DNA of 64,000 nt, taken from assembly GCF_022024115.1 (NCBI RefSeq), contig NZ_CP091792.1, positions 248,001 to 312,000 of the forward strand, given 5' to 3'. The DNA is from Prevotella communis (GTDB lineage: Bacteria > Bacteroidota > Bacteroidia > Bacteroidales > Bacteroidaceae). Made by a program: the position numbers and the translations under genes. Below, piece after piece: positions 41,389 to 50,085 of this stretch (positions are counted from its first letter, which is position 1; every line of letters starts with the position of its first letter). Below the pieces are notes generated by a model that worked only from the letters and a program-made list of their open reading frames with translations, did not search any database and had not been told where the DNA came from.

Positions 41389-42285
41389 ATGAACACGACG
41401 ATATTGACCATTACAGGTTCTGACGGCACAGGCGGCTCTGGCGTGCAGGCTGACATCCGACTTATCCATGAGTTGGGTGGACGGGCGGCATCGGTCATCA
41501 CCTCTATCACCGTACAGAATACGCTGGGTATTCAGGAGTTTCATGATCTGCCAGCATCTGTGGTGCGCCAACAGGTGGAGGCTATCATCAATGACCTGCA
41601 GCCACAGATTGTGAAGATAGGACTGTTGCGTCGTACGGATGTAGTGGAGATGCTGGCCGAGGTGTTGCGCAAATATCAGCCCCGTCAAATCATCTATGCG
41701 CCGGTGCTTACCTCTACCAAGGGTGAACAACTGGTGTCGGCCACGGTCTATGAGTCCATCAAGCGGCTTCTGCTGCCACTGTGCACCATCGTGCTGCGTC
41801 CGTCAGATCTCCCTACAGGTCCGCGTCATCATGGTGATGCCAATCAACTGGCGTCAGCTCTGGCTTATTATCTCAGTCTGGGTGAGACTCATCGGGATGC
41901 CATGCTTCATGCGCAGACTTACCTGAAAGCGTTGCCCGCAGATTATGCTGAGGGGAATAGTCGCAGCGAGGAACTGTATAACCAGTTTCTGATGGCTGTA
42001 GAGCACTATTTTAATTGCTATGCCGACGTGGCTTTCTATGCTGAGCAACTCAATGTCAGTGCCCGCTACTTAGGACAGGTAACGCGTCGCATCAACGGAC
42101 GTTCGCCCAAGGCGATCATCGACGAGCGCATTATGAACGAGATAACCTCTTTGCTTACCTCTACCAACCGTCCTCTGAAAGATATCGCCCAGCGTCTTGG
42201 CTTCTCGTCGCAGGCTCATCTCTCGCGTTTCTTTAAGAAACATAAAGGGCAGTCGCCAACGGAATTTCAACACAAAAATAAATAA
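41389..42285 (+). CDS. ThiD/PdxK-like degenerate kinase fused to AraC-type regulator
   Basis: 298 residues. Residues 1-165 follow the ThiD/pyridoxine kinase fold: ILTITGSDGTGGSGVQADIRLIHELGG, ASVITSITVQNTLGIQEFHDLP and VKIGLL. The middle of the kinase, including the usual substrate/ATP loop, is missing, and the catalytic GTGC-type motif reads HGDANQLASALAYYL, so catalysis is doubtful. Residues about 195-298 are an AraC DNA-binding domain (ISLxFYAEQLNVSARYLGQVTRR-like, then PLKDIAQRLGFSSQAHLSRFFKKHKGQSPTEFQ). The gene stands 6 bases before pdxS; a vitamin B6-sensing regulator of pdxST is the natural inference. Confidence 0.8.
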   Translation: MNTTILTITGSDGTGGSGVQADIRLIHELGGRAASVITSITVQNTLGIQEFHDLPASVVRQQVEAIINDLQPQIVKIGLLRRTDVVEMLAEVLRKYQPRQIIYAPVLTSTKGEQLVSATVYESIKRLLLPLCTIVLRPSDLPTGPRHHGDANQLASALAYYLSLGETHRDAMLHAQTYLKALPADYAEGNSRSEELYNQFLMAVEHYFNCYADVAFYAEQLNVSARYLGQVTRRINGRSPKAIIDERIMNEITSLLTSTNRPLKDIAQRLGFSSQAHLSRFFKKHKGQSPTEFQHKNK

Positions 42286-42291
42286 ATACAA

Positions 42292-43167
42292 ATGACAAAC
42301 GAAAGAACATTACTCAACCGCCAGTTGGCTCAGATGCTGAAGGGTGGTGTTATCATGGACGTGACTACCCCCGAACAGGCCAGGATTGCTGAGGCTGCCG
42401 GTGCCTGCGCTGTCATGGCCCTCGAACGAATCCCTGCTGACATCCGTGCAGCGGGTGGTGTGAGTCGTATGAGCGACCCCAAGATGATACGTGGTATCCA
42501 GGAGGCCGTGAGCATCCCTGTGATGGCGAAGTGCCGCATCGGTCATATTGCCGAGGCCCAGATTCTGCAGGCTATCGAGATTGACTATATTGACGAGAGC
42601 GAGGTGTTGAGTCCTGCAGATAACATCTATCATATCGACAAGACGAAATTCGATGTTCCCTTTGTCTGCGGTGCCAAGAATCTGGGCGAGGCCCTGCGTC
42701 GTATTGCTGAGGGCGCCACGATGATTCGTACCAAGGGCGAGCCTGGCACGGGTGATGTGGTTCAGGCTGTGAGTCACATGCGATTGATGCAGAGTGAGAT
42801 CCGCAGACTGGTGAGCATGAGTGAGGATGAGCTCTTTGAGGCTGCCAAACAACTGCAGGCGCCCTATGAACTGGTGAAGTTTGTGCATGAGAACGGCAAA
42901 CTGCCTGTGGTCAACTTTGCCGCTGGTGGTGTGGCTACCCCTGCTGATGCCGCGCTGATGATGCAACTCGGTGCCGAGGGCGTGTTTGTGGGCAGTGGCA
43001 TCTTCAAGAGTGGTAACCCCGCCAAGCGTGCTGCTGCCATCGTGCAGGCCGTGACCAACTACAAGGATGCCAAACTGCTGGCCGAACTGTCAGAGGATCT
43101 GGGTGAGGCGATGGTAGGTATCAACGAGCAGGAAATACAACTCTTAATGGCTGAACGCGGAAAATGA
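42292..43167 (+). CDS. pdxS: Pyridoxal 5'-phosphate synthase subunit PdxS
   Basis: 291 residues, family length. [52 protein letters not shown] carries the first Lys-bearing half; [33 protein letters not shown] the Schiff-base region; [30 protein letters not shown] the phosphate-binding end. Makes PLP from ribose 5-phosphate, glyceraldehyde 3-phosphate and ammonia from PdxT. The stop overlaps pdxT (ATGA). Confidence 0.97.
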   Translation: MTNERTLLNRQLAQMLKGGVIMDVTTPEQARIAEAAGACAVMALERIPADIRAAGGVSRMSDPKMIRGIQEAVSIPVMAKCRIGHIAEAQILQAIEIDYIDESEVLSPADNIYHIDKTKFDVPFVCGAKNLGEALRRIAEGATMIRTKGEPGTGDVVQAVSHMRLMQSEIRRLVSMSEDELFEAAKQLQAPYELVKFVHENGKLPVVNFAAGGVATPADAALMMQLGAEGVFVGSGIFKSGNPAKRAAAIVQAVTNYKDAKLLAELSEDLGEAMVGINEQEIQLLMAERGK

Positions 43168-43730
43168 AAGTGGCAGTGTTGGCCCTGCAAGGGGCATTCA
43201 TAGAGCACGAGCAGATGTTGCAGCGCTTAGGCGTGGAGACCTTTGAGGTCCGACAACTTAGTGACTGGCAGCAACCAAGGGATGGATTGGTATTGCCTGG
43301 TGGCGAGAGTACCGTTCAGATGCGCCTGTTGAAAGAACTCGGCTTGTACGAACCTATTCGTGAGGCTATCCTCGGAGGTATGCCCGTCCTGGGCACCTGT
43401 GCCGGTATGATACTTCTGTCGGAGGGACGCCTGGGCACGATGGATATCGAGGTGCGCCGCAACGCCTACGGACGGCAGTTGGGCAGTTTCCATACCGTGG
43501 ATACCGTCAAAGGCATTGGCACGGATGTTCCCATGACCTTTATCCGTGCTCCCTATATCGAGCGCGTGCTGAGCGACAAGGTAGAAGTCCTGTCCACCGT
43601 CGATGGCCATATCGTGGCTGCCCGCCAGGGCAATCAGCTTGCTACCGCCTTCCATCCGGAGCTCGACGACGGCACCCGTCTGCACGAGTTGTTCCTGGGG
43701 ATGGTTGTTGGACGCTCTGACAAGGAGTAG
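43164..43730 (+). CDS. pdxT: PLP synthase glutaminase subunit PdxT
   Basis: 188 residues. Class I amidotransferase triad: Cys in [10 protein letters not shown] (about 80), His and Glu in [10 protein letters not shown] (about 170). [13 protein letters not shown] is the family motif. Supplies ammonia to PdxS. Overlaps pdxS by 4 bases. Confidence 0.96.
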   Translation: MKVAVLALQGAFIEHEQMLQRLGVETFEVRQLSDWQQPRDGLVLPGGESTVQMRLLKELGLYEPIREAILGGMPVLGTCAGMILLSEGRLGTMDIEVRRNAYGRQLGSFHTVDTVKGIGTDVPMTFIRAPYIERVLSDKVEVLSTVDGHIVAARQGNQLATAFHPELDDGTRLHELFLGMVVGRSDKE

Positions 43731-43751
43731 TTTTTGCTTGTTCGACTGGTT

Positions 43752-43791
43752 ACAATCTGCAAGAAAATGCATTCTTTTTCTTGCAGATTGT
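43752..43791. promoter_or_regulatory. Perfect 16-base palindrome between pdxT and pyrG
   Basis: ACAATCTGCAAGAAAA (43752-43767) and TTTTCTTGCAGATTGT (43776-43791) around TGCATTCT. Lies 22 bases after pdxT and 65 bases before the pyrG -7 box. It may terminate pdxST, but no T-run follows the stem, and TTGCAGATTGT recurs at 38643 near gltB/glnK. Confidence 0.6.
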
Positions 43792-43855
43792 TATTTTGGG
43801 TGAAAATGTAGATTGAAAAATGAGACGCTTTTCGGTTGAAAAGTGAAAGAATACG

Positions 43856-43863
43856 TAACTTTG
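43856..43863 (+). promoter_or_regulatory. -7 box (TAACTTTG) of pyrG
   Basis: 25 bases before the chosen ATG at 43888; excludes the upstream start at 43843. Confidence 0.7.
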
Positions 43864-43887
43864 CAGTCCATAAAATACATTCGTTTT

Positions 43888-45546
43888 ATGGACACAAAAT
43901 ATATCTTTGTTACAGGCGGTGTCGTTTCCTCGTTGGGAAAAGGCATTATCTCCGCCTCAATAGGAAAATTGCTGCAAGCACGCGGCTATAAAGTAACCAT
44001 CCAGAAGTTTGACCCCTACATCAACATCGACCCAGGTACGCTGAACCCCTATGAGCATGGCGAATGCTATGTGACGGCCGACGGTATGGAGACCGACCTG
44101 GACCTGGGGCACTACGAGCGCTTTACAGGTATTCATACCACGCGTCATAACTCCATCACCACCGGTCGTATCTACAAGACGGTGATAGACCGTGAGCGTC
44201 GTGGCGACTATCTGGGCAAGACCATTCAGGTGGTGCCTCATATCACGGATGAGATTAAGCGCAGGATGCTGCGAGAGGACGAGCAGAATGAACAGCTCGA
44301 CTTCGTCATCACTGAGGTGGGCGGCACCATTGGTGATATTGAGAGTGCACCTTTTATGGAGGCCATCCGACAGTTGCGCTGGCAGTTGGGTAGGAATGCC
44401 GTGTGTGTGCACCTGACCTACGTGCCCTATCTGAAGGCTGCCGATGAGTTGAAGACAAAACCCACGCAGCACTCCGTGAAAGAGTTGCAGGGTATGGGTA
44501 TCCAGCCGGATATCCTGGTGCTGCGCACGGAGCGTCATCTGGACGACGGCATGAGGATGAAGGTGGCTTCTTTCTGTAATGTGGACCTGGAGTGTGTGGT
44601 GCAGAGCGAGGATATGCCCTCTATCTATGAGGTGCCTGTCAGTATGCAGAGACAGGGACTTGATGCGGCTATCCTACGTAAGATTGGCATCCCCGTTGGA
44701 GAGACGCCTGCCATGAAGCCCTGGCATGATTTCCTTGACAAGCAGCGTAACGCTACGAAGGAGGTACGCATTGGACTGGTTGGTAAGTACGACTTGCAGG
44801 ATGCGTATAAGAGTATTCGCGAGAGTTTGAACCTGGCCGGTATATATAATCATGTAAAGGCAAAGATTCAATTCGTTAACAGCGAGGAGGTGACAAAGGA
44901 AAATATTGCTGAGAAACTGAAGGGCATGCAGGGCGTACTGATCTGTCCGGGTTTCGGTCAGCGCGGAATTGAAGGCAAGATTATCGCTGCGGAATATACC
45001 CGTACACACGATATCCCCACCTTTGGTATCTGTCTGGGCATGCAGATGATGGTGATTGAGTTTGCACGCAACGTGTTGGGCTATAAAGATGCTAACAGCG
45101 CAGAGATGGATGCCAATACAAAATATAATGTTATCGATATCATGGAGGAGCAGAAGAGTGTCACGCAGATGGGCGGTACCATGCGTCTGGGTGCCTATGA
45201 GTGTGAGCTGGTGAAGGGCAGCAAGGTCTACGAGGCCTATGGCGACGAGACATTGATTAGCGAGCGCCACCGTCACCGCTATGAGTTCAACAACAAATAT
45301 CAGGAGGAGTACGAGGCCAAGGGCATGAAGTGCGTGGGTATCAATCCTGCCGCCAACCTGGTGGAGATCGTGGAGATTCCTGAGAAGCGCTGGTACATCG
45401 GCACGCAGTTCCATCCCGAATATTCTTCAACGGTGCTGCATCCCCATCCACTGTTTATGAGTTTCATTAAAGCCTGCAATCATTCTTGCGTCCCTTCGGT
45501 AGCAAGCGCCACCCTACGGGATGTCGAGCGAAACATTAAAGATTAA
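43888..45546 (+). CDS. pyrG: CTP synthase
   Basis: 552 residues from MDTKYIFVTGGVVSSLGKG. The synthase domain has the nucleotide loop SSLGKGI, KFDPYINIDPGTLNPYEHGE, and TEVGGTIGDIES; the glutaminase has Cys in FGICLGMQMMVIEF (about 385) and His/Glu near GTQFHPEYSS. Amidates UTP to CTP. The last about 20 residues (HSCVPSVASATLRDVERNIKD) are encoded by a hairpin repeat and the start of an ACATTAAA array, which provides the stop codon. Confidence 0.96.
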   Translation: MDTKYIFVTGGVVSSLGKGIISASIGKLLQARGYKVTIQKFDPYINIDPGTLNPYEHGECYVTADGMETDLDLGHYERFTGIHTTRHNSITTGRIYKTVIDRERRGDYLGKTIQVVPHITDEIKRRMLREDEQNEQLDFVITEVGGTIGDIESAPFMEAIRQLRWQLGRNAVCVHLTYVPYLKAADELKTKPTQHSVKELQGMGIQPDILVLRTERHLDDGMRMKVASFCNVDLECVVQSEDMPSIYEVPVSMQRQGLDAAILRKIGIPVGETPAMKPWHDFLDKQRNATKEVRIGLVGKYDLQDAYKSIRESLNLAGIYNHVKAKIQFVNSEEVTKENIAEKLKGMQGVLICPGFGQRGIEGKIIAAEYTRTHDIPTFGICLGMQMMVIEFARNVLGYKDANSAEMDANTKYNVIDIMEEQKSVTQMGGTMRLGAYECELVKGSKVYEAYGDETLISERHRHRYEFNNKYQEEYEAKGMKCVGINPAANLVEIVEIPEKRWYIGTQFHPEYSSTVLHPHPLFMSFIKACNHSCVPSVASATLRDVERNIKD

Positions 45547-45559
45547 ACATTAAACATTA
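45531..45559. repeat. ACATTAAA array at pyrG/purF-like junction
   Basis: AACATTAAAGATTAAACATT then AAACATTA: same array as 33776; overlaps the pyrG 3' end and abuts the next ATG. Confidence 0.75.
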
Positions 45560-47344
45560 ATGGAGCAGTTAAAGCATGAGTGTGGCGTGGCGATGATTCG
45601 CTTGTTGAAGCCCCTGGATTATTACGAGAAGAAATACGGTACGTGGGCCTATGGTTTCAATAAGCTCTACCTGATGATGGAGAAGCAGCACAACCGTGGA
45701 CAGGAGGGTGCTGGTATTGCCTCGGTGAGCCTGACCAACGAGCCCGGCACGGAATATATGTTCCGTGAGAAGGCCGAGGGTAAGGATGCGATTACGCAGA
45801 TTTTCTCTCGTGTCACGGAAGAGATGAAGGGAGAACTGCTGATGGGTCACCTGCGCTATTCTACCACGGGAAAGAGTGGACTGACGTTTGTGCATCCCTT
45901 CCTGCGCAGAAATAACTGGCGCGCCAAGAACCTGTGTCTGTGCGGCAACTTCAACATGACGAATATCGATGAGGTGTTTCATTTCCTGACGGAGCAGGGT
46001 CAAAGTCCGCGTATCTATGGTGACTCATATATCACGCTGGAGCTGATGGGACACCGTCTGGACCGTGAGGTGGAGCGACTCTATCAGGAGGCTACGGCAA
46101 AGGGACTGACGGGCACCGATATCACACAGTATATTGATGAGCATGTGGAGATGGCCAACGTGCTGCGCTCTACGATGGAGCACTACGACGGCGGTTATGT
46201 GATGTGCGGTCTGACGGGGAGTGGCGAGATGTTCTCGGTGCGCGACCCCTGGGGCATCCGTCCTGCGTTCTATTATCGTGATGATGAACTGATTGCCATT
46301 GCCAGCGAGCGTCCTGTGCTGCAGACCACTTTCGATATCCAGGCAGAGGATGTGCATGAGTTGAAGCCTGGTCAGGCTATCATCGTGCATCAGAACGGTG
46401 AGAGTCAGCTGGAGCAGATCATGCCTGCACAGAAGTTGAGCGCCTGCTCATTCGAGCGCATCTATTTCAGTCGCGGCTCTGACCGTGACATCTATCAGGA
46501 ACGCAAGCGTCTAGGCGAACAGTTGACGCCGGCTATCCTCAAGGCCGTTGATAACGACGTGACCAATACCGTGTTTTCATATATCCCTAACACGGCCGAG
46601 GTGGCCTATTATGGTATGACCGACGGCTTCCGTCAGCAGGGCTATAGTGTGAGAACGGAGAAGGTGGTGTGGAAGGACATCAAACTGCGTACTTTCATCA
46701 CGGACAATTCGGAACGTAATGACTTGGCGGCCCATGTCTATGACATCAGCTATGGCAGTCTGAGGGAGGGCGTGGACAACCTGGTGATTATCGACGACTC
46801 GATAGTGCGCGGCACCACACTGAAGGAGAGTATCTTCAAGATTTTGGACCGTCTGCATCCTAAGAAGATTGTGATGGTGTCGAGTTCACCCCAGATTCGC
46901 TACCCAGACTACTATGGTATCGACATGGCACGTTTGGAGGAGTTCTGTGCTTTCCGTGCCACGATGGCGCTGATAGAGGAGCGCGGCATGTGGCAGCTGG
47001 TTAACGATACCTACCTGGCTTGTAAGCGTGAGCTAGAGAAGCCGAAGGAGCAGATGGAGAACTGTGTGCGTGCGGTGTATGCACCCTTCACCGTCGACGA
47101 GATCAACCATAAGATTGTGGAGATGTTGCGCCCTGTGGATATGAAGGCGCCCATCGAACTGGTATTCCAGAGTATCGAGGGACTGCATGAGGCTTGTCCT
47201 GACCACCCTGGCGACTGGTATTTCACGGGCCATTATCCCACACCAGGCGGCACGAAACTGGTGAACCAGGCGTTTGTAAACTATATCAACAAAACTTACA
47301 CATTGAAAGAAAATAATGGTGGTTTACTTTCAGATTGTAAGTAA
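45560..47344 (+). CDS. PurF-type amidophosphoribosyltransferase-like protein
   Basis: 594 residues, about 100 longer than classical PurF. The glutaminase Cys is Cys8 (KHECGVAMI), to be exposed by propeptide removal; HLRYSTTGKSG, CGNFNMTN and SVRDPWGIRPAFY fit class II amidotransferases. The PRPP-binding loop is VIIDDSIVRGTTLKES (about 410). The extended C-terminus (CRAVYAPFTVDEINHKIVEML...) is of the Bacteroidetes-type branch. First step of purine synthesis is likely, but a paralogue with another role is possible. It ends 105 bases before glnN, its last codons containing CAGATTGTAA. Confidence 0.85.
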   Translation: MEQLKHECGVAMIRLLKPLDYYEKKYGTWAYGFNKLYLMMEKQHNRGQEGAGIASVSLTNEPGTEYMFREKAEGKDAITQIFSRVTEEMKGELLMGHLRYSTTGKSGLTFVHPFLRRNNWRAKNLCLCGNFNMTNIDEVFHFLTEQGQSPRIYGDSYITLELMGHRLDREVERLYQEATAKGLTGTDITQYIDEHVEMANVLRSTMEHYDGGYVMCGLTGSGEMFSVRDPWGIRPAFYYRDDELIAIASERPVLQTTFDIQAEDVHELKPGQAIIVHQNGESQLEQIMPAQKLSACSFERIYFSRGSDRDIYQERKRLGEQLTPAILKAVDNDVTNTVFSYIPNTAEVAYYGMTDGFRQQGYSVRTEKVVWKDIKLRTFITDNSERNDLAAHVYDISYGSLREGVDNLVIIDDSIVRGTTLKESIFKILDRLHPKKIVMVSSSPQIRYPDYYGIDMARLEEFCAFRATMALIEERGMWQLVNDTYLACKRELEKPKEQMENCVRAVYAPFTVDEINHKIVEMLRPVDMKAPIELVFQSIEGLHEACPDHPGDWYFTGHYPTPGGTKLVNQAFVNYINKTYTLKENNGGLLSDCK

Positions 47345-47402
47345 TGAAAAGTTTTTAGATTTTTGTTGCAAGCAAAATAAAGGATAATCTGACAGAACGA
47401 TA

Positions 47403-47410
47403 TAACTTTG
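47403..47410 (+). promoter_or_regulatory. -7 box (TAACTTTG) of glnN
   Basis: 40 bases before the ATG at 47450. Confidence 0.7.
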
Positions 47411-47449
47411 CAGCCGTAAATAAACAAAGTGTAACCAAAAAGTAAAAAG

Positions 47450-49666
47450 ATGGAAGCATTAAGATTTCAGGTTGTCGGAGAGGCATTCAAAAAGAAGCCA
47501 CTCGACGTAAAAGCACCAAGTGAGAGACCTAGCGAGTATTTTGGCAAGAAGGTCTTCAATCGTGAGAAAATGTACAAGTACCTGCCTAAGGACGTGTACG
47601 AGAAGATGATTGATGTGATGGACAATGGCGCTCGTCTTGACAGAGCCGTGGCCGATGCTGTTGCTGCTGGTATGAAGCAGTGGGCTACGGAGAATGGCGT
47701 CACTCACTATACGCACTGGTTCCAACCTCTGACCGAAGGTACTGCCGAGAAGCACGACTCGTTCATTGAGCACGACGGCAAGGGTGGTATGGTAGAGGAA
47801 TTCAGCGGAAAACTGCTGGTCCAGCAGGAGCCTGATGCTTCTTCATTCCCCTCTGGTGGTATCCGTTCTACTTTTGAGGCTCGTGGTTACTCAGCCTGGG
47901 ATCCCACCTCTCCTGTATTCATCATCGACGATACCTTGTGTATTCCTACCGTGTTTATCTCTTATAGCGGTGAGGCCCTCGACTATAAAGCACCTCTGCT
48001 GCGTGCCCTGCACGCTGTGAACGTAGCTGCCGTAGATGTTTGCCATTATTTTGATCCTGCAGTGAAGAAGGTCACTTCCAACCTGGGTTGGGAGCAGGAG
48101 TACTTCCTTGTAGACGAGGGCCTCTATGCTGCCCGTCCAGACCTGTTGCTCACTGGTCGTACCCTGATGGGACACGACTCTGCAAAGAACCAGCAGATGG
48201 ACGACCACTATTTTGGTTCTATCCCCGAGCGTGTACAGGCCTTCATGAAGGATTTGGAGATTGAGGCTCTGGAGTTGGGTATTCCTTGTAAGACCCGTCA
48301 CAACGAGGTGGCTCCCAACCAGTTTGAGCTGGCTCCTATCTTCGAAGAGACCAACCTGGCTGTTGACCACAACATGCTGCTGATGTCGGTCATGAAAAAG
48401 GTGGCTCGTAAGCATGGATTCCGCGTGCTGCTCCATGAGAAGCCCTTCGCAGGTATCAACGGTAGCGGTAAGCATAACAACTGGAGCTTGAGCACCGATA
48501 CGGGTGTGCTGCTGCATGCACCTGGTAAGACACCAGAGGCCAACCTGCGCTTCGCTACATTCATCGTAGAGACCCTGATGGGTGTTTATCGCCACAACGG
48601 CTTGCTGAAAGCTTCTATCATGAGTGCTACCAACGCTCACCGTCTGGGCGCCAACGAGGCGCCTCCTGCCATCGTTTCTTCCTTCCTCGGCAAACAGCTC
48701 TCAGAGTTGCTCGACCATATCGAGAAGGCTGACAAGGACGATCTGTTGGCAATGGCTGGCAAGCAGGGCATGAAGATGGATATTCCTGAGATACCAGAGT
48801 TGCTCATTGATAATACCGACCGTAACCGTACATCTCCTTTTGCCTTCACAGGCAACCGTTTTGAGTTCCGTGCCGTAGGTTCTGAGGCCAACTGTGCCAG
48901 CGCGATGATTGCCCTGAACAGTGCCGTTGCCGAGGCTTTGGTTGAGTTCAAGAAGCGTGTGGATGCCCGCATTCCTGAGTTTGCAGAGAAATTGAAGGGT
49001 ACCGGGCACAGTGCCACCTTCCACGCTATTATCGACGTGCTGCGCGAGGATATCAAGACCTGTAAGCCTATCCGCTTCGACGGTAACGGTTACTCTGACG
49101 AATGGGTAGCTGAGGCTGAGAAGCGCGGTCTGGACGTAGAGAAGTCTTGTCCCAAGATCTTCGAGCGTTACCTTGACGAGGCCAGCATCAAGATGTTCGA
49201 GAGTCTGGGTGTGATGACCAAGAAGGAGCTCGAGGCTCGTAACGAGGTGAAGTGGGAGACCTACACCAAGAAGATTCAGATTGAGGCTCGTGTGCTGGGT
49301 GACCTCTCTATGAACCACATCATCCCTGTGGCTACACGCTACCAGAGTGAGTTGCTTACCAACCTGAACCACATGTCTGTTGTGTTCCCCATTGATACTG
49401 CTGATAAGCTTTCTGCTCGCAACAAGAAGATTATTCAGGAGATTTCTGAGCGTACTTCTGCTATCGAGAAAGGTGTAGAGGAGTTGGTTGAGGCTCGCAA
49501 GAAGGCCAACAAGATTACTGACGAGCATGAGAAGGCTATTGTCTACCATGACAAAGTAGAGCCTTATCTTGACGAGATTCGCTATCAGATTGATAAGTTG
49601 GAGCTCATCGTGGATGATGCCCTCTGGCCTCTGCCAAAATATCGTGAACTGCTATTCATCCGTTAA
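47450..49666 (+). CDS. glnN: Glutamine synthetase type III
   Basis: 738 residues, the length of GSIII. Family segments: THYTHWFQPLTEGTAEKHDSF (about 85), GWEQEYFLVDEGLYAARPDL (about 212), HNEVAPNQFELAPIFEETNLAVDHN (about 284-308, metal and Glu site), GINGSGKHNNWSLST (about 338) and NDRN-like DNTDRNRTSPFAFTGNRFEFRAVGS. Makes Gln from Glu, ammonia and ATP. Own promoter and a UUCG-capped terminator. Confidence 0.97.
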   Translation: MEALRFQVVGEAFKKKPLDVKAPSERPSEYFGKKVFNREKMYKYLPKDVYEKMIDVMDNGARLDRAVADAVAAGMKQWATENGVTHYTHWFQPLTEGTAEKHDSFIEHDGKGGMVEEFSGKLLVQQEPDASSFPSGGIRSTFEARGYSAWDPTSPVFIIDDTLCIPTVFISYSGEALDYKAPLLRALHAVNVAAVDVCHYFDPAVKKVTSNLGWEQEYFLVDEGLYAARPDLLLTGRTLMGHDSAKNQQMDDHYFGSIPERVQAFMKDLEIEALELGIPCKTRHNEVAPNQFELAPIFEETNLAVDHNMLLMSVMKKVARKHGFRVLLHEKPFAGINGSGKHNNWSLSTDTGVLLHAPGKTPEANLRFATFIVETLMGVYRHNGLLKASIMSATNAHRLGANEAPPAIVSSFLGKQLSELLDHIEKADKDDLLAMAGKQGMKMDIPEIPELLIDNTDRNRTSPFAFTGNRFEFRAVGSEANCASAMIALNSAVAEALVEFKKRVDARIPEFAEKLKGTGHSATFHAIIDVLREDIKTCKPIRFDGNGYSDEWVAEAEKRGLDVEKSCPKIFERYLDEASIKMFESLGVMTKKELEARNEVKWETYTKKIQIEARVLGDLSMNHIIPVATRYQSELLTNLNHMSVVFPIDTADKLSARNKKIIQEISERTSAIEKGVEELVEARKKANKITDEHEKAIVYHDKVEPYLDEIRYQIDKLELIVDDALWPLPKYRELLFIR

Positions 49667-49691
49667 GGATATAAGTTCTATAAAACGAAAG

Positions 49692-49722
49692 TTCCGTAGG
49701 CTTCGGCTTACGGAATTTTTTT
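49692..49722 (+). terminator. Terminator of glnN
   Basis: TTCCGTAGGC-TTCG-GCTTACGGAA followed by TTTTTTT: stable tetraloop hairpin and T-run. Confidence 0.93.
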
Positions 49723-49805
49723 ATGATCATAGGGATGAATCGGAAGGACCCGAGAATTGTCTGAGATGTGATAGGGAAATAAAAAAATACGGGAAGGAAA
49801 TATAA

Positions 49806-49835
49806 ACAAAAAATCCCAACCTTGCGATTGGGATT
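49806..49835 (-). terminator. Terminator of tRNA-Asn
   Basis: On the minus strand AATCCCAA-TCGCAAGG-TTGGGATT is followed by TTTTTTG, 5 bases after the tRNA 3' end. Confidence 0.85.
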
Positions 49836-49839
49836 CTTG

Positions 49840-49913
49840 CGCTTCAGGATGGGCTTGAACCAACGACCCCCTGATTAACAGTCAGGTGCTCTAACCAACT
49901 GAGCTACTGAAGC
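49840..49913 (-). tRNA. tRNA-Asn (GTT)
   Basis: Read on the minus strand: acceptor GCTTCAG/CTGAAGC with G discriminator, D-arm GCTC...GAGC, anticodon arm CCTGA-CTGTTAA-TCAGG with anticodon GTT, and T-arm GTTGG-TTCAAGC-CCATC (one T-T mismatch). CCA is not encoded. 74 nt. Confidence 0.95.
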
Positions 49914-50054
49914 AGTGCTTTCGTTTTCTCGATTGCGGGTGCAAAGGTACGGCGAAAATTTGAATTCTGCAAACTTTTCGGGAAAAATTTTCAATGAAAC
50001 GTGATTTTTTTATAAAAAGTAGGGGAAAAAGGTGCATTTTTAAGTAGAATGCGC

Positions 50055-50062
50055 TAAATTTG
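50055..50062 (+). promoter_or_regulatory. -7 box (TAAATTTG) of S41 protease gene
   Basis: 24 bases before the ATG at 50086. Confidence 0.7.
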
Positions 50063-50085
50063 CAGGCAAAATAATATATAAAGAT

